This document shows positions 49,245-60,069 of a DNA stretch of 64,000 nucleotides, piece after piece; position 1 is the first letter of the stretch, and each line of letters begins with the position of its first letter. Source of the stretch: Sapria himalayana (Eukaryota > Streptophyta > Magnoliopsida > Malpighiales > Rafflesiaceae); contig JAREIK010002440.1 of NCBI GenBank assembly GCA_029783825.1, forward strand, positions 1,746,974 to 1,810,973, in the 5' to 3' direction. The notes under the pieces are model-generated. The model saw nothing but the letters and a program-made list of their open reading frames with translations, had not been told where the DNA came from and searched no databases. Both the position numbers and the translations under genes were made by a program.

Positions 49245-49800
49245 TAGTTTATCATACCATATATAATAACCTTAAACACTAAACATTCAATTTTCATTAT
49301 TTAAAATAAAAATTTTGGACTCAAACACTTTGGAATAACAATCATAGACACTAAATTTTCAATCTTCTTTAACTGAAATAATAAATTTGGATACCATATT
49401 ATGTGGAATAATAATCTCTAATACTAGATATTCATTGTTATCTATCTAGAATAATAATTTAAAAATCTAGAGAGTTTGGAATAACCTCCGACACTAGACA
49501 TTCAAGCTTCTATATCGATAATAATAGTTTCAAATACCATATAGTTTGAAATAATAGCCTTGAAAGTAGATATTCAATCTTTTCTACCTAGAATAATAGT
49601 CTCATGCTCCAAAATAGTGTATAATGACATCCTTGACTCCACAAAATTAATCTTTTCCGTATAGAATACTAGCTTCAAATTTCAAATAATCTAGAATAAT
49701 AATCTCTTATACCATATACTGAATTTTCTATGTTTGAAATAATAATCTCTAGTACTAGCAAGTCTAGAATAGTAGTCTTGAACATTAATTTTCTAATTCA
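49245..49800 (+). repeat. Degenerate tandem array, about 70-80-bp unit
   Basis: Recurrent ATAATAGTCTCAAATACCA, then TAGTTTGGAATAATAGCCT, then GACACTAGACATTCAATCTT and TCTACCTAGAATAATA, in the same order about seven times with much divergence. A further unit lies at about 57520-57600. Confidence 0.7.
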
Positions 49801-49879
49801 TTTCCATATGGCACAATAGTCTCATAAAGTTATACATTAAAATGTGAATACAAAGAGATGGAAAACAAGTTAAATATTT

Positions 49880-50245
49880 TCAAAATGCATGCTAGTGAAC
49901 ATCACAATATGCTTTTACAAATTTCTATCCTTAAACATAGAAATGATGTATTCTTTTTGAAATGAAATGGAAGGTTTTGTGAGCCAAATCTTGGTGCTAG
50001 AACATGTTCTTTTAGTTTCTAGTAAGTCTATGAGCACATTTGTTCATATTATTTTCTTGTAAAGGATATTAGTGGATCAATTGTACCTAAGATCACAAAG
50101 CAAAAAACATTAGAAAATCAAAATAATTTTTTATCTAATAACCAATTAATTAAATTTCATGGATTCTTCATTGGGCTTATGATTTTTTGTTTCATGAAAA
50201 TAATATGTTTTTGTAGCCATGTGACCCTACAATGATATTAGAGAT
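49880..50245 (+). repeat. Direct repeat X, copy 1
   Basis: Diverged partner of 57170-57535. Shared in order: GTGAGAACA-like starts, CTTGTGGAATG/CTTGTAAAGGA, GATCAATTGTACCTA/GAATAGTTGTACCTA, TTAGAAAATC/TTAGAAAATT, TTTTTTATC.AAT, GGATCTTTTATTAGGCTTATG/GGATTCTTCATTGGGCTTATG, and a CCATGT word. Copia-2 lies between the two copies. Confidence 0.6.
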
Positions 50246-50249
50246 GCTT

Positions 50250-51348
50250 GTGATTTTAATTTATTTGGCTTCTTGATTTTTTACGAATATGAGATTTATA
50301 TATGGATGGCTTTAAGGCATCAATAATGAAAATTATAATGTATTATTTTATTGAATTTCATACAGTTTATACAAGAGTATTAATAATTCATTTAATTAAA
50401 TTTGATTAAATATTTAAGTTGATTAAATATGAAAATATCAATATGTGTTTAATAGATTAATGTTTTTATAATTGTTTGTGTTTGTGTTAAAAATATATGA
50501 TACATAGCATGACTATTTAAACTAATATAATTGCCTTTTCTTTTTAATTGGATCTATAATTTAAATACGATTTGTATGTTATTTTTTTTCATTTATTATA
50601 ATTTACTTATAATTACAAATTCAAATGGAGATCAATTATACAAGTTGGAGATAGAGATCAATTAGTATAATCAAGGAAATCTCATGGAGATTAAGACTTA
50701 CCTAGGTTGATCATTGATATTCATATTACCTTATGAAAATCAATTAGCTTGTGGGTCATGTTATAACATATTTATTTTATGCTTTAATTATATATACATT
50801 TAATGTTATGTATGTATAAATATATTGATATACATGTAATGTTATATATGAATATATAATTATATATAGTGAATAAATAAATAAAGAAATTAAATTTTCT
50901 TAAGTAAACTTTAGTCATTAAAATAAATTTTTAATTAAAGTATGATGTCATGCATGATAGATTATTTATTATCCATATTTATGAATTAGTTTGACATAAC
51001 TAGGCATGACAATGACTTTTGACTTAGAGCATTAAAATGTGATTTTTAACAAGTTGTAGCACATGAGGTCACATCTTATAGTGTCCCAAGCATTGCATGA
51101 GATGTAATCAATAAGGAGCATTAAAATTATTCTAGAAGCATAGGATGATGTCAAATCTCATATTTACCTACCTAAATAATCAAACTTTAGGTGATAAGCC
51201 AAAACTTACTTAAAGTTAGGTGAAATATGAATCTTAGTCCACTAAAACCTCAAGCGTGGAAATTATTAAATTAATATTTGAAGGTTATTAATTCGATAAT
51301 AATAATAATAATAAATCATTTCTACCTCATTAAAATTTAATAAAAGTA
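50250..51348. other. AT-rich DNA upstream of Copia-2 gag, no gene seen
   Basis: Should include the 5' LTR of Copia-2 if it survives, but no match to the 3' LTR candidate at 55727 was recognised. Confidence 0.4.
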
Positions 51349-52500
51349 TTTTGTACATAATTTATAGATATTGGAATTAAATAACACATCTAATTTATCT
51401 CTATGATCAATTCCTAAGAAATATAAACTAAATAGGGCGAACTTTTCAAACTAGTATAGAAACTTAAGATTTTTTTCTTATGCATGAGAGGAAGTTATAT
51501 GTATTAGAGCAACTCATCCCTAAGAAACATGATGGTAATGCCCCTGAAGCCCAAAAGGTTGTTTATAGTAAGCATTAAAATACTCCCTCAACTCGATTAT
51601 CTCATAGAGATATAGAGGCATTCATTATGATAGACCATCTTTAGAAAGTAATCTAAGAACGTGCATTCATTGAGAGGTTTGTCATTGTCAAGGCATTATT
51701 TTTCTATAAGATAGTTATAGATATTTTAATCATTCCTTATTATCCTAGAAAAAAGATCATCTATTATTTTCCAAAATATTGTCTATTTAGATTATCAGGA
51801 GAAATAATACCAAGAACTATAATATTCATAATATTGGCTATTTATATTAGGAAAATAATATCTAGATCATTAGAAGAAATTTGGTTTAGAAATTAGCCAA
51901 ATATAGACTATTCATATTATTTTCCAAATATTTTGTACATAATTTATATATATTGGAATTAAATAACACATCTAATTTATCTTTATGATCAATTCCTAAG
52001 AAATATAAACTAAATAGGGCGAAATTTCCAAACTAGGATAGAAACTTAAGATTTTTTTCTTATGCAACTCATCCCTAAGAAACTCATCCCTAAGAAACAT
52101 GATGGCAATGCCCCTGAAGCCCAAAAGGTTGTTTATAGTAAGCATTAAAATACTCCCTCAACTCGATTATCTCATAGAGATATAGAGGCATTCATTATGA
52201 TAGACCATCTTTAGAAAGTAATCTAAGAACGTGCATTCATTGAGAGGTTTGTCATTGTCAAGGCATTGTTTTTCTATAAGAGTGTTATAGATATTTTAAT
52301 CATTCCTTATTATCCTAGAAAAAAGATCATCTATTATTTTCCAAAATATTGTCTATTTAGATTATCAGGAGAAATAATACCAATAACTATAATATTCATA
52401 ATATTGGCTATTCATATTAGGAAAATAATATCTAGATCATTAGAATAAATTTGGTTTAGCAATTAGCCAAATATAGACTATTCATATTATTTTCCAAAAA
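51349..52500 (+). repeat. Tandem duplication within Copia-2 gag, units of about 0.58 and 0.57 kb
   Basis: Unit 1 is 51349-51930 and unit 2 is 51931-52500. They are nearly identical over most of their length. In unit 2 the segment before ATGATGGCAATGCCC is replaced by a small repeat of AACTCATCCCTAAGAA. The reading frame ERAFIERFVIVKALFFYK in both resembles the copia gag motif ARTERFEVSKALFxCK, so gag sequence is duplicated. Confidence 0.92.
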
Positions 52501-55500
52501 TTTTGTATATGCATATGATGGTGTTGTTAAGAACTATAATATGCATAATACTAAGAGAGATAGACTAAGAATAACAAGAAACTTAAACTCAATTCCTAAG
52601 GCTAATTCTAGCCTAAGGCTAAGCAACCTAATGAGAGAGAATATTTTTTCTACCATGAGTTAGGTTATTGGAAAAAAAATTCAATAAACTATTTAGAAGA
52701 TCTAAAAAAAAATGTATTCAGAAATAGTACATCATTGGTTATTAGACAGTGGCTATGAATCTCACATTAATGTTAATATGAATGATCTAAGAAAAAGTAC
52801 ATCATTGGATAAATATGAAGTAGATCTACATGTTGGCAATACAACAAATGATGTTGCTTTTACTATGGGAAAGTTATTTTTTTTTTTGCATTCAAGACTT
52901 ATTTTTAATTTGAATGATTGTTATAATGTTCATGTTATGAGTAGGAATATTATTTATATTTTTTATTTAAACTATTAAATTTACTTTTATTATTGAAAGT
53001 GATATTTTCTCAATTTATCATGATGATATCTTTTATGTGGATGCTCCTTAAGTAGTCTTTATGTCCTAAACTATGATAATTCAAATATCAAGTCAATAAT
53101 ACATGGTTTAAATCTAATGATTTAAGCATGACATATCTATAGCTATATAAATTAGAAATATATATCAAATTTTCATAAAGATATACTTCTATATTTATTT
53201 GATTTTAAATCTTATGAAGTATATAAATCTTATTTATTAAAAAAAATAATTGAATCCCTTTTTACATGTCATAATGAAAAGGTTGAAATATATAAATTGT
53301 ATAAAGTATATAAATCTTATATGGACCAACAAGCTTGACTATCATAAAAGATTATTAGACTTTTATTTTAGTAGATTTGAATATATCTATTTGATGAAAC
53401 ATTAATATGAATATTTTTAAAGTTCAAAATATTTAAGATTGAGATACAAAACCAATTTCACAAAAGCAGCAAAACACTTTGATTAGATCAATATGATAAA
53501 TACTTTAACAAAGAATTTGTTGGCTATTTTATAGATTGTGGAATATTTCACAATTAATCCCACCTTGAACACCTTAATGAATTGATATTTCTGAAAGAAG
53601 AAATTAGATTATATAAGATATGGTTCGATCTATGATGAGTCAAATAGATCTTTCAATATCCTTTTATAGGTATGTCCTAGAGACTGTTATATTTATTCTC
53701 AACCATAATTCATCTAACATGACTCAATAGATACCATATGAGATGTAAATTATGAGATTTCGAAAATAAGTCTCATAATTTGTCTTTTTTCTTAAGATTT
53801 GAGGGGATGAAGTTCGAGTGAAGTATCTGATTTATGATAAATTAACATTCAAATCAAATAAATATTTATTTGTGAGATACCTTAGGAAATCAAAAGATGT
53901 TAATTTAATTTTCTAAAAAATAATTTATTGTTTGCTCAAAATAATATTTTTTTAGAAAAAGAGTATGTATCTAAAGGTACTTAGAATTAAAATTTTATCT
54001 TGAAGTTCAAGCACAACAAAATAATCTTGAACTGATTATGAAAACCCAATAGGTCTCAAGTTATTGTTGAGTATGTACACATAACATATTACTAAATAAA
54101 GTCTTATAGTATGCATTTGAATCACAAGAGATATGAATTTCTTGTGAATGATAGTTAAGATATGATCTTCATAGATCATGATGAGTCACCATCCTACTAA
54201 AAGATCACATATAGTCTAGACATTGAAAGATGTCTAGAAGCCATTAAATTAGAAATGTAATTAATACATGATAATCAAGCTTGGACATTGATTAATCTAT
54301 TGTATGGTTTAAAAATTTTAAGGTGCAAGTGAGTTTTTAAAAACAAAACTAACATGGATAGTAATATACATATATTTAAAGCATAATTGGCTGTAAAAAG
54401 TTTAAAGCAAACTCATTGTACTGACTATGATGAAACTTGATATATTTATTAGAATTCTTATTCTCATAGTTGTATACTATGATTACAAGATATGGTAAAT
54501 TGACTTCAACATAATATTTCTTAATAAAAATGTACTTGAGGGTGTATACATGGCAATAATCATAGGCTGTTATCAATCCATAGAATTAAAGATCCATTTA
54601 TGGATTAAAGTAGGTTTCTTGAAGATAAAATATTCATTTTGATAAAATAATTAAAGTATTTGAGTTCATAAGAAATGAAGATAAATCTTGTGTTTATCAG
54701 AAAATTAATAGGAGTGAAATAATTTTTTTATTACTTCATCTTGATGACATCTTGCTCATTGGAACTAATGTTAATGCTATTCATAATATCAAATGTTGGT
54801 TAGATGATTATTTCTCAATGAAGCACTTAGGCAATACTACTTATATTATCTATACATAAAAATTTACATAGATAAATCCAAATGGCTAATTAGCCTAAGA
54901 AAAAATATATAAATAAAGTATTGAAATTGTTTACTATGAAAATTCAAAAGAGCATTTTTTACAATGTCTCATGGAATATGTCTTAGAAAGAATCAATGTA
55001 TAACAACACTAGATGAGTAAATTTATATATGCTTCTGCTATAAAATATATCATATATGTTATGTTGTATGCTCGACTTGATGTTTCATATATCTTAGCAT
55101 GACAAATAGATACTAGTCTGATCCTAGAGAAAGTTGATGGACCACAATAAAGAATATCATATAATACTTAGGAAGAAGTAAAGATATATTCTTATTATGT
55201 GGAGGACATAAAGATGGGTTGGTTGTAAATGATGATATATATATATTAGCTTCTAGTATGACAAGGACGATTATAGATTGTTGTTAGGTTTTGAATTTTA
55301 TTTAAATGAAGATGTAGTAAGCTAGAAAAGTTCAAATAAAGATGCCATTATTGATTCTATTACACATGTTGAATACATAGATACATTGAAAGCAACTAAA
55401 GATGTTACTTAGATCAATAAGTTAAATTCTAGTACGTAAATAATTTTTATACTTTGAAATCCAGTAGACATATATTGTGATTCCAATGGGATCATAACAT

Positions 55501-55670
55501 GAGCTAATAAATCAAGATCATAGCAAATATTTTAACACATACTCAACCCTTTTCATCTTAATCGAGAATTCATTGAGAGATTAGAGGTGCATATATATGA
55601 AGTACCAATAAATGATGATATTGATGATCCATTGACTAAGCTTGTCCCACAAGAAAAATAAGAGACTAAT
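51480..55670 (+). pseudogene. Copia-2: Ty1/copia gag-pol, decayed but nearly full length
   Basis: Plus-strand order follows copia. Gag-like LYVLEQLIPKKHDGNAPEAQ (about 51498) sits in the duplicated region. YHELGYWKKNSINYLEDLKK (about 52652) is a zinc-knuckle relic. WLLDSGYESHI (52739) is the protease DTG/DSG motif. VGNTTNDVAF and LNDCYNVHVMSRNII lead into the pre-integrase. At about 53640-53900 the integrase end reads QIDLSISF, YRYVLETVIFILN and DKLTFKSNKYLFVRYLRKSK. NQAWTLINLLYGLK (about 54272), KTNMDSNIHIFKA and DYDET begin the reverse transcriptase. RNEDKSCVYQKINRSEIIFL then LLHLDDILLIGTNVN (about 54740) shows HLDD in place of YVDD. DDPLTKLVPQEK (about 55627) is the C terminus. Stops are frequent, so it is inactive. 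Confidence 0.9.
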
Positions 55671-55726
55671 GATAGGTCATTGAATATTAGATACATATTT
55701 GATTATGACTAACAAAAGTTAGAGAT

Positions 55727-56170
55727 TGCTAATGATACTCAATAAGCCATTAGTGCTTTCTACAATTGATTAAAGATATATATTTTTATTTTCAATTTAT
55801 TATTTAATTTGATAATTAATTTAATGAACATTTGACTTCACTCCTGACCATCAAATATATGACATGATAGTAAAACTCTAAAGCTAGATAAATTATTATT
55901 CTAAATTCTATAGTCTCTTATTATTAATAGAATAATAATACATTTTTATTATTATAGTCTAACTGATGATCATGTTTTACTAATCATGAATATGTAATAT
56001 TAAGTTAGCTTATAGATACATGTTTAAGAATAATGTACTATATTAACCTACTACGAGTACACTCCATGAATTAAATATTATAAGTAGTTATCATTCTAAT
56101 GATGTTTTTAGTCCTCATATCCAAGGTCATCATAGATCCAAATATGAGGAATTCTAAATTTTGACAATGT
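55727..56170 (+). mobile_element. Putative 3' LTR of Copia-2
   Basis: Starts TGCTAATGATACTCAATAAG shortly after the pol C terminus, following an AGAGAT purine stretch. The start is supported by its position only, since no 5' LTR copy was found. The right boundary is unknown. Confidence 0.4.
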
Positions 56171-57170
56171 CAAAAATATCATTTATTATAGGTAAATAAT
56201 ATATGTTTTTGGTTAGATATTAAAAAACATATATAGGGATATGAGTAAATGAGAAGAAATTTGTTGCTATTTTTAAAGAGATACCTTTGGAGCCTTTGAT
56301 AAATAAGACTAAAAAAATATATTTTCATGTTCAAATGAATTAATAAGAGTTATTAATGTCATCTGTTTTATTAATCTACTTTTATATCAAGAAACATGAT
56401 TGAAATTGATAAAGATGACTTAATTTTTAATTCATGTCTTATGTACAATCAACATATTATATAACAATAGGACTATTATAACATTGGCTATGGATAAAGT
56501 TGTTTTTGACATTCATATAACTTAGATAGTCATAATATCTTGCTAGAGATGATTTATAATTTGTGGGTCTAAATAGGTTTTAGGCTCATTGTCAATGTTA
56601 TGTGAACCCACAAAATCAGATATTTACAATGGATTGGAATTCAAGTATTCAATTTATAATGTTCATATTTATTTAAACTCAAGTTTAACTAAAGTATTAA
56701 AAAAATTGTATTTTATTAAAAACAAATAAAATGTGTTTTCAAAACATGTAAGATATGTTTTAACTAAATAAAATGTGGTTAACTTATCATATTTATTGAA
56801 ACCAATAAGAAAAATATGCAAGACATATTTTTTGAGAAAAACACATGTGAAGTATTTTTGAGAAAAACAATTGAGACGTATTTTTTAGAAAAAAGACATT
56901 AGTTGTGTTTTAGTAATAAAAAATTACGTATGCATGCAATGCATTGATGCATGCTTTTCAACAAAACACATGAAACATGCTATTATTAAAAAAATGCAAG
57001 TATTTATTTGTTTTAATAAAACAACATATGTGCTTGTGTTCACGTGATATCAATTAATAAAAAAAACAAGTAATCATGTTTTTTAACAAAAATAAAACAC
57101 ACACACACACTTACATGCACATACATACACATAAAACATTAATATCTATAAAAATAAAAAAGAAGTTAAA
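56170..57170 (+). repeat. AT-rich DNA with degenerate AAAACACATG-type short repeats
   Basis: From about 56700 to 57110, words such as AAAACATGT.AGA.ATGTTTT and GAGAAAAACA.ATG recur irregularly; an ACACAC run lies near 57096. The rest shows no feature. Confidence 0.45.
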
Positions 57171-57535
57171 CATCATGATAAGTTATGCTCATAAATTAGA
57201 GTGTGAAAACAAGGAAACAATATTTTCATTTTGAAAAAAAAATGTAGGATTTTGTCAGACAAGACTGAGATAGTAGCACATATCTTTTTATTTCCTAATA
57301 TGTGTGTGAACATATCCATTCTTATAGATTTCTTGTGGAATGCATAAATGGAATAGTTGTACCTAGGAACATAAAGTAAGGGTTTTTTAGAAAATTGAGA
57401 TAATTTTTTATCCAATATGGTAAAAATATGTGGATCTTTTATTAGGCTTATGAAAATTTTCAATATGGTAATAATTACTTTTATATCCATGTAAACACTA
57501 TGCTCATGCAATAAATAGTCTAGAATAATAGCCCT
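57170..57535 (+). repeat. Direct repeat X, copy 2
   Basis: Same orientation as copy 1 at 49880-50245 and about two thirds identical by eye. The minus-strand frame at 57173-57511 overlaps it and shows no known domain. Confidence 0.6.
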
Positions 57536-57599
57536 AAATATTAGACATATATCTCTTCAATCTAGAATAGCTACATTGGACCATAAACTAACTAAACTA

Positions 57600-58326
57600 A
57601 CTGGTCTAAAATAATCGAGACAATGGCACCATATTAATCTCTAACCAAAATGTTGCATTTAATGCTTAGAAACAACCATCAATGGGCACCATTCTAATAT
57701 CAAGCAACCACACCTAGCTAAATAAGTAAAATTCATTGCTCAAAATGTTAATGAGAAACTAGCATGTAGTCACATAGACATAACCAAATAAAACAAAGAC
57801 CTCTTATAATAACTAATAGATTCCATACAAAGGCTTTATATTATATCCAACAAAATATATATTTGCAAAAAATAACACTCAAGGGCCATCAATTACAAAG
57901 TATCATGCAATTATAATACTTTCATAAGCATCCATAAAATTATATAACATTCAAAAAATATCATTTATGCAACAATAGTAAATTATAAGTGATAACTCCA
58001 TCTCTATGAAATAGGGACACCCTTAACCTTCAATAGTGACTTCCATGCCCTCAAGATCAATTACATCATCTAGTGAACTTTCCACTCCCATCATATATGC
58101 ATTATTTGTAATCCTTACTAGGGGCACCATGTTTTAAGAAAAAAAAAACATGGGGATGATAGCTCCATAAACATAGACATATCATCTAGTACATTAAGAT
58201 CATCATTGAAAAACTTGTGAAGGAAGATGAAACATTTATTCTCATAATATAAAGTATGATCCAGACTTCTATATATAATCTTTTTTCATGAATAACCTTC
58301 TCACTAGGAGAATAATTAATTACATA
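57600..58326. other. Repeat-like DNA without recognisable coding sequence
   Basis: Style and codon-like texture suggest a very old retroelement interior interrupted by CACTA-D, but no domain was readable. Confidence 0.3.
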
Positions 58327-58949
58327 CACTACTAAAATTTACCGAATTACTGACCAATTATTTGGTCGGTAATTAGTTGTTTTTTGGTCGATAAACTTAT
58401 TATTGACCATTTACCGACCAAATTATTTAGTCACAATTTTGCTCGTCGGTAATTTTCTTGCCGACAAAAAATAAGTTGGTCGGTAAATTACCGACCATTT
58501 ACAGACAAACAATTACCAATTATATTTCGATAATTTTCTGACTAAAAGTATAAGGTTGGTAAATAGTCTCCAAATGGTCGGTAAAAATCGACGAAATTGT
58601 GACCAAAACCCGACAAAAATTTTTTAATATCATTGATCGGTAATTGGTCTCCAAAAGTATTATTGACTGTTTGGTGACCTTTTACCGACAAATGATTTAA
58701 AAAAATTTTGGTCAGTTTTTGGTTGTAACTCGTAATTTCATCAGTAAATTAATTTTTAAATATTTTTTTTTGTTTTGAGTTTTATATCTTGCTTTTAAAT
58801 AAATAAACAAATATATATATATATATATTATGGAACAAAAGAAATGTACAATTAAAACAAGCATATTAATATATATACTTCATATATATAATAAATAAGT
58901 CAAGAGAAAATAAAAACATGAATTCCCAAATCCAAGTTTTAGACATAAA

Positions 58950-59228
58950 AAAAGTGTATAATGCACTCAATCATCCAACCTAGTGTTATAATCATTATGC
59001 TGAGATGTATATGGTCCGTATGGTGAGATATCGGGTAATGAGGTAGAGCTATCTACTACTGCTAATCCTGATGCGATTGCTATAGGTGCTGCTATAGGTG
59101 CTAGAGTAGATCTTATAGTTGGAGTATTATGCTGAACAATCTAAGGTAGATCATCAGGGTTGAATTGTAATCCTCCTTCCTGAAACTTCTTTTTAAGCCA
59201 GTCAAAATGCAGACGCAACTCATTCTAT
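58950..59228 (-). pseudogene. CACTA-D Transposase_24-like C-terminal fragment
   Basis: The minus strand reads ELRLHFDWLKKKFQEGGLQF then NPDDLP*IVQHNTPT, followed by DSSTSLPDISPYGPYTSQHN and a terminal TRLDD*. It is collinear with the CACTA-B block at 39365-39105. The fragment is cut at 59228 by microsatellite DNA. Unlike CACTA-B it keeps KKKFQEGG without a stop. Confidence 0.75.
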
Positions 59229-59290
59229 GGTATATATGTACATATACATATATACTGATATATATGTACAAGTATTTACATAAAGTAAAG
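59225..59290. repeat. TATATGTACATA-type simple repeat, short tract
   Basis: Same sequence type as the larger array at 59730-60065; it interrupts the transposase fragment of CACTA-D. Confidence 0.8.
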
Positions 59291-59729
59291 CGTAAATATC
59301 TATTATGGAGAATGAACATCAAATAGTTAGATATTCTATCACAAGCATAAAAAAAATAGGAACAAACACCTTAATAATGGCTTCAAAAATCTTCGTTTTT
59401 ATTCGAAATTACATCGAACCTACAAACACAATGCACAAGAAATTTGCAACTAGATTTTACAGGATAAATGTTCAATACATACATATAGTGCATAAAGTAT
59501 AATATATCCAATAAATCGACATTGCTTTCTCTCCTCCAGCTCCTCTGGTCACCATCTTTCTGTTGCGACAAAGATGTCCTAGTCGCGGTGCATCATGTCT
59601 AGTGAAAAATCCCTTCTCTTTTATAAGCTTCATATGAAAAACATTGCGGTATCATATCTCTACGAAAATTAAACATTCAATCAAATCAAAATAAATAAAT
59701 AAATAAAGTTATATTTTGATTAATATATA

Positions 59730-60065
59730 ATATTGAAGTATATATGTACATATATATTATAGTTTATATGTACATATATACAAATGTATACATTTACACT
59801 ATAGTATATATGTACATATACTGTAGTGTATATATGTACATATAAATATGTACATATACTCAGTATTTATATGTACATATAAATATGTACATATACTATA
59901 GTGTATATGTACATATATACTAGTATATATGTACAAGTATTATATTTACATATGTACTCATTACATGTACATATACACTACAGTGTATATGTACATGTAT
60001 ACCAATGTATACATATACACTACATTATATATATATACACTAGTATGTAGTGTACATATACATCA
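59730..60065. repeat. TATATGTACATATAC tandem array
   Basis: About 20 irregular copies of a 15-18-bp unit built around the self-complementary core TATGTACATA, each variant ending TATAGTGTA, AGTA or similar. The core can form many small hairpins. Confidence 0.9.
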
Positions 60066-60069
60066 TGAC

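Larger units (their letters stand above)
58327..59680 (-). mobile_element. CACTA-D: truncated CACTA related to CACTA-B
   Basis: Starts CACTACTAAAATTTACC at 58327, identical in its first 17 bases to CACTA-B. TTGGTCGGTAA-type subterminal repeats follow to about 58740. A Transposase_24-like C-terminal fragment comes next, then a segment (59530-59660) homologous to CACTA-C at 42125-42250. No opposite terminus was identified. Confidence 0.75.
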
